From: Pseudomonas sp. SL4(2022)
GTDB lineage: Bacteria; Pseudomonadota; Gammaproteobacteria; Pseudomonadales; Pseudomonadaceae
Reading direction: 5' to 3'
NCBI RefSeq assembly: GCF_026625725.1
Contig: NZ_CP113060.1
Coordinates: 2,548,001-2,612,000 of the forward strand
Length of the DNA: 64,000 nucleotides
Made by a program: the position numbers and the translations under genes. Shown piece by piece: positions 55,795-64,000 of the stretch (positions are counted from its first letter, which is position 1; each line of letters starts with the position of its first letter). The notes beneath the pieces are model-generated. The model saw nothing but the letters and a program-made list of their open reading frames with translations, had not been told where the DNA came from and made no database searches.

Positions 55795-58329
55795 ATGAAT
55801 TCCCTGCCTATCGATGTGCTGCTGCCTGCGCTGTGTCAGGCCCTTGTCCTGCGTGATGAAGCGGTACTGGAAGCGCCGCCCGGTGCCGGCAAGACCACCC
55901 GCGTGCCGCTGGCGCTGCTGGATCAGCCCTGGCTGGCCGGGCAGACCATCATCATGCTTGAGCCGCGGCGGCTGGCGGCGCGCGCTGCGGCCGAGCGCCT
56001 GGCCAGCGAGCTGGGCGAGGCGGTGGGGGAAACCGTCGGTTATCGCATCCGCCTGGACAGCAAGGTCGGCCCGCGCACCCGTATCGAAGTGGTCACCGAA
56101 GGCATTCTGGCGCGGCGGCTGCAGGATGATCCGGCGCTGGAAGGCGTCGGTCTGGTGATCTTTGACGAATTCCACGAACGGAGTTTGGACGCTGACCTGG
56201 CGCTGGCGCTGTGCCTGAATGGCCGGGCGATGTTTCGCGGTGCGGACTCCGGTGAACGGCCGCTGAAGGTGCTGCTGATGTCAGCGACCCTGGAAGGCGA
56301 GCGGCTGGCGGGCCTGCTCGATGATGCGCCGGTGCTGCGCAGCGAAGGGCGGATGTTCCCGGTGGATATTCGCTGGGGTGCGCCCTGGCAGGCGGGTGAT
56401 TGGCTTGAACCCAAGGTGTTGCAGTGTGTGCTGCAGGCGCTGGCCGATGAGCCGGGCAGCCTGTTGGTGTTCCTTCCGGGCCAGGCAGAGATTCGCCGGC
56501 TCAATGAACAGTTGGCCGAGTCCCTGGCGGGGCGTCGCGACATTCTGCTCTGTCCGCTGCATGGCGAGCTGGATCTCAGCGCCCAGCGCGCCGCCATCGA
56601 AGCCGCACCGCCGGGCCTGCGCAAAGTAGTGCTGGCCACCAATATTGCCGAAACCAGCCTGACCATTGATGGCGTGCGGGTGGTGATCGATGCCGGTTTG
56701 GCACGGGTGCCGCGCTTTGACCCGAACAGCGGCATGACCCGCCTGGACACCCAGCGTATTTCCCGCGCCTCCGCCACTCAGCGCAGCGGACGGGCCGGGC
56801 GCTTGCAGCCGGGCGTCTGTTATCGGCTGTGGTCGCAGGCGCAGCATGAGCAATTGGCAGCCTACGGCGCGGCGGAAATACTCCAGGCCGACCTCGCCAG
56901 CCTGGCCTTGCAGCTGGTGCGCTGGGGTGTGCAGCCGGTCGAGCTGGTCTGGCTTGATCCGCCGCCGGCAGCCGCCTATGCCCAGGCTTTGGAGCTATTG
57001 GGGCGGCTGGGCGCGGTGGATGCTCAAGGCAAACTGACCGCTCACGGTCAGGCCATGGCTGAACTGCCGACTCATCCGCGTATCGCCCATCTGCTGCTGC
57101 GTGGTCAGGCGTTAGGCCTTGGCCCATTGGCCTGCGATCTGGCGGCCTTACTCGGCGAGCGTGACATCCTGCGTGGTGCGGGTGCCGATCTGCACAGCCG
57201 CCTGGCTTTGCTGGCGGGTGATGCGCGGGTAGGCCGTGGTGGGCAAAGTGGCGTGCAGCGCGCTCGGCAGCTGGCCCGGCAGTTTCAGGGGTACCTCAAG
57301 CGCCGGCCCAGCCCGCAGGCAGTCAGTGATCCCGAACATCCGCGCTGGCTCGGCGCGTTGCTGGCGTTTGCCTACCCGGACCGTATCGCCCAGCAGCGGC
57401 GTGACGGCGGGGCGGAATACCGTCTGGCCAACGGCCGGGCGGCGCTGTTTGCCGAAGTCGATGGCCTGATGAAACACAGCTGGTTGGTAGTGGCTGACCT
57501 GGGCAGCCGCCAGGGCCAGCGTGAGGAGCGCATTTACCTGGCCGCCGAGCTGGAACCGCAGCTGTTCGAGGGTGTGCTGGCCGAACAGGTCAGTACACTG
57601 GAGGTGCTGGACTGGGATGAACGCGAAGGCGCTCTGCGTGCCGAACGGCAGCGCAAGGTCGGTGAGCTGGTGTTGTCGCGTGAGCCACTTCCCGGGCTCG
57701 ATGCGCAGCAGCGCAGCCGCGCCATGCTCGGCCTGGTGCGGCGCAAGGGCTTGGCGCTGCTGCCCTGGACACCAGAACTGCGTCAATGGCAGGCGCGGGT
57801 GGCGTTGCTGCGCACACTGGATCTGGCCAGCAAGGACGCCACTGAATGGCCGGATGTCAGTGATGCCACCTTGCTGGCGACGCTGGAAACCTGGTTGCAA
57901 CCTTATATGGATAACGTCACCCGGCTCAGTCACTTCGCCAACCTGGACCTGTCCGGCATCTTGTACAACCTACTGCCCTGGCCTTTGCCGCAACGCCTCG
58001 ATGAGCTGGCACCACGCAGCCTGAGCGTGCCATCCGGTTCGCGCATCAGTCTGGATTACAGCGAGCAACCACCGGTATTGGCGGTGCGTTTGCAGGAGTT
58101 ATTCGGCCTGGCGGATACCCCGCGTATTGCTGGCGGCCGGCAGGTGGTGAAACTGCACCTGCTGTCACCGGCGCGACGGCCTGTGCAGGTCACGCAAGAC
58201 CTGGCCAACTTCTGGCGCAGCACCTATGCCGAGGTGAAGAAGGATTTAAAAGGGCGCTACCCGAAACACTACTGGCCGGATGATCCGCTGATCGCCGAAC
58301 CCACTGCACGAGCCAAACCGCGCAAGTAG
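55795..58329 (+). CDS. hrpB: ATP-dependent helicase HrpB
   Basis: 844 residues from ATG 55795, GGAG upstream. Motif I is EAPPGAGKTT, motif II is a DEFH box in IFDEFHERSLDADLAL, and SATLEG and RSGRAGRLQPGVCYRLW are motifs III and VI. The family C-terminal domain ends with WPDDP near the end. DExH RNA-helicase type; in Xanthomonas-like species linked to mRNA processing. It ends three bases from the convergent solute-binding gene. Confidence 0.95.
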   Translation: MNSLPIDVLLPALCQALVLRDEAVLEAPPGAGKTTRVPLALLDQPWLAGQTIIMLEPRRLAARAAAERLASELGEAVGETVGYRIRLDSKVGPRTRIEVVTEGILARRLQDDPALEGVGLVIFDEFHERSLDADLALALCLNGRAMFRGADSGERPLKVLLMSATLEGERLAGLLDDAPVLRSEGRMFPVDIRWGAPWQAGDWLEPKVLQCVLQALADEPGSLLVFLPGQAEIRRLNEQLAESLAGRRDILLCPLHGELDLSAQRAAIEAAPPGLRKVVLATNIAETSLTIDGVRVVIDAGLARVPRFDPNSGMTRLDTQRISRASATQRSGRAGRLQPGVCYRLWSQAQHEQLAAYGAAEILQADLASLALQLVRWGVQPVELVWLDPPPAAAYAQALELLGRLGAVDAQGKLTAHGQAMAELPTHPRIAHLLLRGQALGLGPLACDLAALLGERDILRGAGADLHSRLALLAGDARVGRGGQSGVQRARQLARQFQGYLKRRPSPQAVSDPEHPRWLGALLAFAYPDRIAQQRRDGGAEYRLANGRAALFAEVDGLMKHSWLVVADLGSRQGQREERIYLAAELEPQLFEGVLAEQVSTLEVLDWDEREGALRAERQRKVGELVLSREPLPGLDAQQRSRAMLGLVRRKGLALLPWTPELRQWQARVALLRTLDLASKDATEWPDVSDATLLATLETWLQPYMDNVTRLSHFANLDLSGILYNLLPWPLPQRLDELAPRSLSVPSGSRISLDYSEQPPVLAVRLQELFGLADTPRIAGGRQVVKLHLLSPARRPVQVTQDLANFWRSTYAEVKKDLKGRYPKHYWPDDPLIAEPTARAKPRK

Positions 58330-58332
58330 GTC

Positions 58333-59076
58333 TCAGGGCAGGCGCAGGTCTTCGCCCGCCGCTTGCAGCTCGGCATAGGCACGATCCAGCGCATCACGCA
58401 GCGCTTCGGCTCCTGGCGTATGGCGGGAAACGATCAGTTTCAGCGGAATGCGTTGCAGCTCGATAAACGGCAATTCGGACATGCCCAGGCGTTGGCGTGC
58501 CTGTTCCACGGTGGCCTGATAATCCAGGAGAAAGTCTCCTCTGCGACGCTGCAGCATCTCCAGAGCCGCGGTGTGGGTGCCCGTGCGGTGTTGCCGTATA
58601 CCCAGTTGCGGATCGGCGAGCATGCGGTTGATCGAGTGCCAATAGGTGTAGCCGCTGATCATGATCACCCCGCGGCCTTTGAGGTCCTCAGGCAGGCGCG
58701 GCATTTGCGTGTCCTGGCGGAAGTATAGGTTGAGGATGATTTCACCCAGCAGTGCGCGGGTTTCCAGAGTGTGTTCGCGCAACTCCGGTTTGCCGGGTGC
58801 GCCGGGCCAGACCTGGACGCTGCCATCCTGCAAGGCGTTGTACAGGCGGGCGCTGGGATAGGAACGCAGCTCTGCACGATAGCCGGCATGCTCTAGCAGG
58901 CGTTTGCTCAGTTGCAGCATGGCGCCCTGGGGTTGGCCCGAACGATCGGTATAGGAGTAGGGCGCAAACTCGTAATAACCCACTTGCACCAGTGGTTTTG
59001 GTGTGTCGGCGGGTGCGGCGAAGCTGGAACTGCAATAGAAGATGGCAGTTAGCGCGAGGTAGATGAGTTGTGGCAT
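58333..59076 (-). CDS. Periplasmic solute-binding protein (family 3-like)
   Basis: 247 residues with a signal peptide ending SSSFAAPADT. The mature part has the amino-acid-binding two-lobe pattern, with QVGYYEFAPYSYTDRSGQP and SKRLLEHAGY, and VQVWPGAPGKPEL near the hinge. Similar stand-alone proteins act as sensors or chemotaxis partners. No transporter genes adjoin. The ligand is unknown. Confidence 0.85.
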   Translation of the reverse strand: MPQLIYLALTAIFYCSSSFAAPADTPKPLVQVGYYEFAPYSYTDRSGQPQGAMLQLSKRLLEHAGYRAELRSYPSARLYNALQDGSVQVWPGAPGKPELREHTLETRALLGEIILNLYFRQDTQMPRLPEDLKGRGVIMISGYTYWHSINRMLADPQLGIRQHRTGTHTAALEMLQRRRGDFLLDYQATVEQARQRLGMSELPFIELQRIPLKLIVSRHTPGAEALRDALDRAYAELQAAGEDLRLP

Positions 59077-59585
59077 GAAATAGGTTCGTACTGCGGCTGT
59101 TAGCCGTCTTTTCGTTATAAAAATGTCACATTGGCGAGCATGCTAATCGCCGGCCGGTTTGTCCAGCGTATTAGCCACAAAGCTCAGGCTTATTCCGGCA
59201 GACGGTGGGTGACATCAGGCTGATGATCGATAATTCCGGGGCTGCCGGGCTTTCCCTCTTTCGCAGCAAGGGCGCTCATCTGGCTGCTGGCGAGGTTGAT
59301 ATGTGCCTGGAGTCGGCAGCACGTGAACTATGCTCAATGAGCATGCCGACGATGAGAGTTGTGATCGATGTGGCGAGGCCAGTGGAGGGTATGCAAGTCT
59401 GCTCTGCTGGTCGGCTCACCGTCTTTTGCACCGCATTATGCCGCCATGCACCCGCAGCCCCCCGCCAGGCAAGGATACCCGTCGGCATTTGTGGTTGTCA
59501 GCACATCCAGGCTCGGCCTTGTTGCGACGTCAGCCGGAACAGGTTGTAGTAACAACGTTGGCAGTGATGGGGCCGGAGGCAGGTT
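59077..59585. other. Long intergenic region without a supported gene
   Basis: 509 bases between a minus-strand solute-binding gene and a plus-strand SDR gene. Short frames exist on both strands, but none has a good ribosome site or family features. It could hold a long leader or a decayed gene. The first ~80 bases are AT-rich and probably promoter. Confidence 0.5.
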
Positions 59586-60431
59586 ATGTATCGCAAGGTG
59601 TTTGCCAGTAAGGTCTTCGATCGCAAAGTGGTGATAATCACGGGTGGCTGTGCCGGTATCGGTCGTGCTCTGGCCATGCGCCTGGCTCAGGCGGGCGCGC
59701 GTCTGGTGATTCTCGATCTGCAGCAGCAGGCGCTCGATAGTTTGGTGCAGCACTTGGCCGATCACCACAACGCTGAGGCACTTGGCGTGCTCTGCGATGT
59801 GGCTGATGCGGATGCAGTGGCTCGCGCGATGGCGCTGGCAGTCGAGCGTTTCGGTGGCATTGACGTGCTGGTCAATAATGCCGGGATTACCCATCGCAGC
59901 AGTTTTGCCGATACCGACCTGGCGGTGTATCAGCGCATCATGGCGGTCAACTACTTTGGCGCATTGCACTGCACCAAGGCTGCATTGCCCAGTTTGATTG
60001 CACGCGGTGGCCAGGTGATTGTGCTCAGTTCCCTTTCCGGTTTTGCGCCACTGCTCTACCGCAGCGCATACAACGCCAGCAAGCATGCTTTGCATGGGTT
60101 GTTTGAAACGCTGCGGTATGAGCTGAAGGGTTCTGGCGTCAATGTGATGCTGGTGTGTCCTGGTTTTACCGCCACCGACCTGCGCAAGAACGCGCTGGTA
60201 GGCGACGGCTCGGTGGCCGCTCAGCCGCCTCTGGCCATGGGCAAGGTGGCCTCGCCGCAGGATGTCGCAGACGCGATCTATCAGGGTGCGCTGAAACGTC
60301 GGCGGCTGCTGGTGCTGTCCAATGTCGACTGGCGTGCGCGGGTGTTGGCGCGCTTTTTCCCGCGGGTGTTTGAACGCGTTCTTCTGCCGCGTCTGTCGGG
60401 CCTCAAACCGCAGCGCAATGGCCTGTTCTGA
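59586..60431 (+). CDS. Short-chain dehydrogenase/reductase
   Basis: 281 residues. The cofactor loop is TGGCAGIG, followed by NNAG in LVNNAGITH, the catalytic Ser in IVLSSLSG and YNASK. The usual SDR length is about 250; a ~30-residue C-terminal extension ends the chain. Possible roles are lipid or xenobiotic alcohol metabolism. The stop shares one base with the next gene's ATG, suggesting coupling. Confidence 0.93.
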   Translation: MYRKVFASKVFDRKVVIITGGCAGIGRALAMRLAQAGARLVILDLQQQALDSLVQHLADHHNAEALGVLCDVADADAVARAMALAVERFGGIDVLVNNAGITHRSSFADTDLAVYQRIMAVNYFGALHCTKAALPSLIARGGQVIVLSSLSGFAPLLYRSAYNASKHALHGLFETLRYELKGSGVNVMLVCPGFTATDLRKNALVGDGSVAAQPPLAMGKVASPQDVADAIYQGALKRRRLLVLSNVDWRARVLARFFPRVFERVLLPRLSGLKPQRNGLF

Positions 60432-61174
60432 TGCGTGCTCTCTGTATTACTGTGCTGCTGTGGCTCTGCCTGCCGGTGCGTGCCGAGCAGGCGTCATTGT
60501 TGGTGATGACGGATGTCTGGCCGCCCTTTCGCATGCCGGCGGCCGATGGTTCATTGCAGGGGCTGGATATTGATGTGCTCAATCAGCTCAGCCTTCGCAC
60601 AGGCTTGCATTTCAATGTTCAGCGTGCGCCCTGGGCGCGCGGCCTTGCGGCACTGGAAAACGGTAAGGCCGACCTGATGACCGGCCTGGCGAAGACCCCG
60701 GAACGTGAGGTCTACATCCACTACCTGCCGCAGCCTTATTACGCCTGCGCGCCGCGCTTCTACGCTGCACCGGCACAAGCCAGGGCCTTGCAGAGTTATA
60801 TCCAGCTGGCTGCGCTGACCATTGGTCATGTGCTGGAGTCGGTCTACTTTGAGCCCTTTGACTCGGATACTCAGCTGCGTAAGGTTGCCGTCAATAACGA
60901 GGAGCAGCTACTGGCAATGCTTGCCCGTGGTCGCCTGCAGGCGCTGATCGGTACCGATTGCCAAGTTGATTACGAACTGCGTGACCCTCGCTGGCAGGGG
61001 CGAATTGTTAAGGCCGGGTTCCGGCCAGATGCTCGCACCGATTTGTACATCGGCTTTTCACGGCAGCGCAATTTGCAGGCCCAGTACCAGCAGATCAATC
61101 AGACTCTGGTGCAGTTGCAGGCCGAGGGCTGGATCAGCAAGGCAGCCCTGCGTTATCAGGTGAGTCAGCCCTGA
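60431..61174 (+). CDS. Periplasmic solute-binding protein (family 3-like), SDR-coupled
   Basis: 247 residues. The signal peptide ends LPVRAEQ. The mature fold begins SLLVMTDVWPPFRMPA and has a GLDIDVLNQLSLRTGLHF helix and MTGLAKTPERE, typical of SBP_bac_3. Its ATG overlaps the SDR stop (TGATG). It has no transporter neighbours. It is exactly as long as the binding protein at 58333, though the sequences clearly differ. The ligand is unknown. Confidence 0.85.
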   Translation: MRALCITVLLWLCLPVRAEQASLLVMTDVWPPFRMPAADGSLQGLDIDVLNQLSLRTGLHFNVQRAPWARGLAALENGKADLMTGLAKTPEREVYIHYLPQPYYACAPRFYAAPAQARALQSYIQLAALTIGHVLESVYFEPFDSDTQLRKVAVNNEEQLLAMLARGRLQALIGTDCQVDYELRDPRWQGRIVKAGFRPDARTDLYIGFSRQRNLQAQYQQINQTLVQLQAEGWISKAALRYQVSQP

Positions 61175-61188
61175 GTGCTGACAACCGC

Positions 61189-61623
61189 TCAGTGTTCGTT
61201 CGGTTCAATGTACAGCTCGTAAACCAGTTCAAGATCCCAGAAGGTGGCTTCAATTTTGTGCCCATCCAGATCGCGCACAAAACAGCCGTAGTAAGGCTCA
61301 CCATACTCTGCGCGCGGGCCTGGGGCGCCTTCATCAGTGGCGCCGGCCTCCAGTGCTGCCTGGTAAAAATCATGCACTGCGGCCTTGTCCGGGGCGACAA
61401 ATCCGAAATGACTGCCATTGCCGATGCTTGCCGGTTTGCCGTTGATCGGTGTCTGCACCCAGAACTCCGGGTATTCGCGGCCATAGGCGACTGCGCCGGG
61501 ATGGGCGAGCACACGTTTGCAGCCGAGGGTGGCGAGGACCTGATCATAGAAGGCTGTTGCCTTGTCGAACTGGTTGGTGCCGATGGACACGTGCGAAAGG
61601 ATACTGGGGGTGGCGTCAGCCAT
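61189..61623 (-). CDS. VOC family (glyoxalase-like) protein
   Basis: 144 residues from ATG 61623, preceded by an excellent AAGGAGG. Two beta-alpha-beta modules show LSHVSIGTNQFDKATAFYDQ and FVRDLDGHKIEATF, the metal-binding His and Glu of VOC proteins. The frame extends far upstream but the strong ribosome site fixes the start. It may be a dioxygenase-like or resistance protein. The function is not determinable. Confidence 0.88.
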   Translation of the reverse strand: MADATPSILSHVSIGTNQFDKATAFYDQVLATLGCKRVLAHPGAVAYGREYPEFWVQTPINGKPASIGNGSHFGFVAPDKAAVHDFYQAALEAGATDEGAPGPRAEYGEPYYGCFVRDLDGHKIEATFWDLELVYELYIEPNEH

Positions 61624-61652
61624 AAACCGTCCTCCTTGATTGCTGCTGGCGC

Positions 61653-62315
61653 TCACTCGACGTCTGGCTGGGTACTGCGCAGCATGAATAAACGAAACAG
61701 TACGACGCTTGAGAATAGTTGGAGATAACGGCTTGTGCAGTCCAGCGCCAGATTGGCCAAGGCGTCCTCGTGGAATGCCGCACTGGACTGGAGCCAGCCA
61801 TCGAGCAGCCACAGTGGCAACATGATGATCAAAATACAGGCGAGCATGGGCCAGAAGTAGCCTGTACTCATGCTGAAACTCTCCTGCAGGGCTTTAAGCG
61901 GAGGCATGCCGCGCAGTACCAGCAGGTACTCGGCAAAAGCCAGTTTCACCATCAGCCACACCCCAGGTAGAACGAACAGCGACGCGCCCAGCAGGATGCT
62001 CAGGGTCATGATGGCGGCGAGCAGGGCAAATTGTGGCCACAGGCGTAAACCACCGGCGATGAGGTCGCGCGCTGATGGCTGCAGGCCATTGCTGCGGGCA
62101 TCGAGAAACAGGATCAGTGCAGCGCTGTACAGCGGGTAGAACAGCAGTCCCGCCAGCAGTCGCCAGGCTGTTTCCGACTCTGCGGGCGCTAGGTCTCTGA
62201 CGTGCTGTAGAAAAATCCCCTCCAGCACGATCAGCGGCAAACACAGGCGGGTGATTGCCCACAGGTTGTGGCTGAAGAAGTACCAAGAGTCACGCAGGGC
62301 AGAGAACATATTCAT
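61653..62315 (-). CDS. YciC-like membrane protein
   Basis: 220 residues with about six hydrophobic segments, basic loop residues and the family start LRDSWYFFSHNL. It matches the YciC/UPF0259 inner-membrane family. Role unknown; possibly envelope maintenance. It lies 29 bases upstream of the VOC gene, in the same orientation. Confidence 0.8.
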   Translation of the reverse strand: MNMFSALRDSWYFFSHNLWAITRLCLPLIVLEGIFLQHVRDLAPAESETAWRLLAGLLFYPLYSAALILFLDARSNGLQPSARDLIAGGLRLWPQFALLAAIMTLSILLGASLFVLPGVWLMVKLAFAEYLLVLRGMPPLKALQESFSMSTGYFWPMLACILIIMLPLWLLDGWLQSSAAFHEDALANLALDCTSRYLQLFSSVVLFRLFMLRSTQPDVE

Positions 62316-62521
62316 GATGGCTTATCGAGGTTGAACTCAGTTATGCACGTTAACGGATCTGCGTTGGCACTCCAAAAATGAATCGAATAGAACGTTGGTT
62401 CTAAGGACGTCGGCATATTTGTTGCGCTGATTGGCCATGCTCATGACGGTTGGCTGGCATACTGCGCACAGACTTTAACCTGAGGGCTTTCTGCCCGTCA
62501 GCCGCATGATGAGGATTACCG
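62316..62521. other. Divergent spacer before the NYN gene
   Basis: 206 bases between the divergent YciC-like and NYN genes. Contains AT-rich parts. I see no repeat or operator. Confidence 0.4.
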
Positions 62522-63001
62522 GTGAAGAAGATCGCCGTATTCGCCGATGTACAGAACCTCTATTACACCGTGCGCCAGGCTTATGGTTGTCATTTCAATT
62601 ACGCCGCGCTGTGGGCCGATATCAGTCAGCACGGGCAGATTGTCGAAGCCTATGCCTACGCCATTGATCGCGGTGACCAGAAGCAGCAGCAGTTTCAGCA
62701 GATCCTGCGCAACCTTGGTTTTACCGTGAAGCTCAAACCTTTTATTCAGCGTAGCGACGGCTCGGCCAAAGGCGATTGGGATGTTGGCATCACCATCGAC
62801 ATCATGGACGCAGCGCCGCGGGTCGATGAAGTGGTGCTGGCCTCCGGCGACGGTGACTTCGACCTGCTGCTGGACAAGATCCGTGGCAGTTATGGCGTCG
62901 AGGCCGTGGCCTATGGCGTGCCGGGGCTGACTGCGCAATCGCTGGTGCGTGCGGCCAGCCGCTACGTGCCGATCGATGGCGCGCTGCTGCTGAGAAACTG
63001 A
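62522..63001 (+). CDS. NYN-domain protein (LabA/DUF88-like)
   Basis: 159 residues, GTG start with GAGGA seven bases upstream. The PIN-like NYN acid residues are seen in AVFADVQNLYY, GDWDVGITIDIM and LASGDGDFDLLLDKI. NYN proteins are putative RNases. The following exonuclease gene starts three bases after its stop. A joint role in RNA or DNA processing is inferred only. Confidence 0.88.
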   Translation: MKKIAVFADVQNLYYTVRQAYGCHFNYAALWADISQHGQIVEAYAYAIDRGDQKQQQFQQILRNLGFTVKLKPFIQRSDGSAKGDWDVGITIDIMDAAPRVDEVVLASGDGDFDLLLDKIRGSYGVEAVAYGVPGLTAQSLVRAASRYVPIDGALLLRN

Positions 63002-63004
63002 TTG

Positions 63005-63631
63005 ATGCTCACGGATTCCATCGCTGTACTCGACTTTGAAACCACCGGTATGTCACCGGCCCAGCAGGCGCGCGCCACCGAAATCGGTGTGGTAATCGTC
63101 GAGGATGGGCAGATCGTTGCGCGCTACCAGAGTCTGATGAACAGTGGCGCCTGGGTACCGCCGTTTATCGAGCAACTCACCGGCATCAGCAACGCCATGC
63201 TGCGCACCGCACCGCCTGCCGCGCAGGTGATGCAGGACGTGGTGGAGTTTGTCGGCGACCGTCCGTTACTGGCGCATAATGCCAGTTTCGATCAGAAATT
63301 TTGGGACGCTGAGCTGGCGCTGATTCGCCGTCGTCGTGTGCAGCCGTTTGCCTGTTCTTTGTTGCTGTCGCGTCGTCTGTTACCGATGGCGCCGAGTCAT
63401 AAGCTGGGTAATCTCAATCAGTGGATCGGCCTGCCTGATACTGGCAAGGCACACCGTGCGCTGGCCGATGCCGAGATGGCGGCCAACCTGACCTGCTTTA
63501 TGGTGGCGCTGCTGCGCGAGCGCCACGGCATTGCCGATATCTCGCATGAGCTGCTGTGTAACCTGCAGCGGGTGCCGGCCGCGAAGATGTCGCTGGCGCT
63601 GCAGAAAATCCGCGATCATGCCTTTGGCTGA
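63005..63631 (+). CDS. DnaQ-like 3'-5' exonuclease (DEDDh)
   Basis: 208 residues from ATG 63005, three bases after the NYN stop; TTG 63002 is an alternative. Exo I is VLDFETTGMSP, Exo II includes LLAHNASFDQKFWD, and Exo III is HRALADAEM, which gives the DEDDh set. It resembles PolC/DnaQ exonuclease domains and also YoaJ-like stand-alone enzymes. Substrate unknown. Confidence 0.9.
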   Translation: MLTDSIAVLDFETTGMSPAQQARATEIGVVIVEDGQIVARYQSLMNSGAWVPPFIEQLTGISNAMLRTAPPAAQVMQDVVEFVGDRPLLAHNASFDQKFWDAELALIRRRRVQPFACSLLLSRRLLPMAPSHKLGNLNQWIGLPDTGKAHRALADAEMAANLTCFMVALLRERHGIADISHELLCNLQRVPAAKMSLALQKIRDHAFG

Positions 63632-63736
63632 CGGTGTTTTAGCGTCTCGTTACAACTGCGCCTCAAGTGTGGCGCGTAGCTGAATTAAGCCGGGCAGGCG
63701 CTTATTCAGGGCTCTTTGTCGACAGAGGCACACAGT

Positions 63737-63979
63737 ATGTTCGGTTTGTTTAAACGCGAGCCCGCCAAGAAACTACGCAAGCAATACAGTGCCAAGTTGG
63801 AAGAGGCGATGCAGGCGCAGCGTAACAGTGATATCCGCAGCTATTCGATGCTGACGGAAGACGCGCAGGCGTTTTGGACGCAGTTGGAGCCCCTGGAGCG
63901 GGCTAAGCAATGGTTCGCCGATGTGATAATCAAAAAAGGCTGCCATCAGGCAGCCTTTTTGCGTTTCAGTGGTGCTTAG
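63737..63979 (+). CDS. DUF6435-like small protein with read-through C-terminus
   Basis: ATG 63737 gives MFGLFKREPAKKLRKQY and a lysine-rich coiled helix of ~55 residues resembling DUF6435. The frame then continues through ADVIIKKGCHQAAFLRF, coding across a strong terminator hairpin, and stops after it. Family members usually end near residue 58, so the C-terminal ~20 residues probably result from loss of the stop. Function unknown. Confidence 0.65.
   Translation: MFGLFKREPAKKLRKQYSAKLEEAMQAQRNSDIRSYSMLTEDAQAFWTQLEPLERAKQWFADVIIKKGCHQAAFLRFSGA
63932..63960. terminator. Bidirectional terminator within the end of the small ORF
   Basis: AAAGGCTGCC and GGCAGCCTTT pair around ATCA, with six A before and five T after. 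It lies inside the 3' end of the small ORF and between it and a probable minus-strand gene end at 63976. Confidence 0.9.
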
Positions 63980-64000
63980 TTCTGCGCCAGCTTCTGCTCG
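63976..64000 (-). CDS. Possible 3' end of a minus-strand gene (partial)
   Basis: Reading the minus strand from the window edge gives EQKLAQN before TAA at 63976-63978, followed 15 bases later by a terminator that would suit it. Only seven codons are visible, so this is a guess from position and orientation. Confidence 0.3.

Noticed and set aside
59205..59549. 114-residue plus-strand ORF before the SDR gene
   Set aside because: No ribosome site, irregular composition and no family resemblance; competing frames are open on the other strand.

Overview
This window is chromosomal DNA of a Pseudomonas-like gammaproteobacterium. It is GC-rich and densely coded, and it carries gene orders I remember from the P. 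aeruginosa PAO1 map: nadC-DUF1631-ampD-ampE-chemoreceptor-speC, lnt-corC-ybeY-phoH-miaB-DUF1820-hemL-thiE-thiD-ladS-tetR-acyl-CoA dehydrogenase-amn, and aguA-aguB-polyamine binding protein. I cannot name the species. I see no prophage, insertion sequence, CRISPR array, rRNA or tRNA. Codon use looks uniform, so this is mostly core genome with a few accessory patches.

Layout. 1-9.1 kb: 3' part of an ABC ATPase gene, nadC, a DUF1631 gene, ampD-ampE (cell-wall recycling and beta-lactamase induction), a ROK sugar kinase and a chemoreceptor. 9.2-13.3 kb: a TatD-type nuclease, prfC, and ornithine decarboxylase speC behind a long leader. 13.5-21.7 kb: an iron-uptake region with a PiuC-type dioxygenase translationally coupled to an FMN alpha-hydroxy-acid oxidase, a TonB-dependent receptor behind a clear Fur box, and an opposite-strand PepSY/DUF2271/DUF4198/flavoreductase operon. 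21.9-24.2 kb: the 5-oxoprolinase operon pxpABC. 24.4-29.8 kb: lnt, corC, ybeY, phoH and miaB on the minus strand. 29.9-37.1 kb: a DUF1820 gene, a Sel1-like protein, the thiD-thiE-hemL-membrane protein run, and the hybrid sensor kinase ladS. 37.3-42.6 kb: a TetR regulator with an elaborate palindromic operator, an acyl-CoA dehydrogenase, a cobalamin riboswitch before a CbiM-like permease, and amn. 42.6-49.9 kb: an agmatine-to-putrescine cluster of a divergent LysR regulator, aguA, aguB, a polyamine-binding protein, a second Tat-exported AguA-like enzyme and a secreted amidohydrolase. 50-64 kb: mixed genes including an alcohol dehydrogenase, rluE, a globin, an Lrp regulator, a MAPEG protein, a FieF-like transporter, a lipoprotein, hrpB, two periplasmic solute-binding proteins, an SDR, a VOC protein, a YciC-like membrane protein, a NYN-domain protein with a DnaQ-like exonuclease, and a small protein whose reading frame runs through a terminator.

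Two routes to putrescine lie in the window: ornithine decarboxylation (speC) and agmatine deimination plus carbamoyl hydrolysis (aguA/aguB).

The most interesting unexplained signal is a family of four mosaic intergenic repeats of about 150-275 bp (near 30.23, 37.08, 39.66 and 54.98 kb). Each starts at or within a few tens of bases of a stop codon, in the same orientation as that gene. Their paired inverted arms show compensatory base changes between copies, as expected of structured elements acting at mRNA 3' ends. Other leads are a 16-codon leader ORF on a perfect hairpin before speC, the composite iron-siderophore gene set, the Tat-exported second agmatine deiminase, and a TetR operator that contains its own gene's ribosome binding site.
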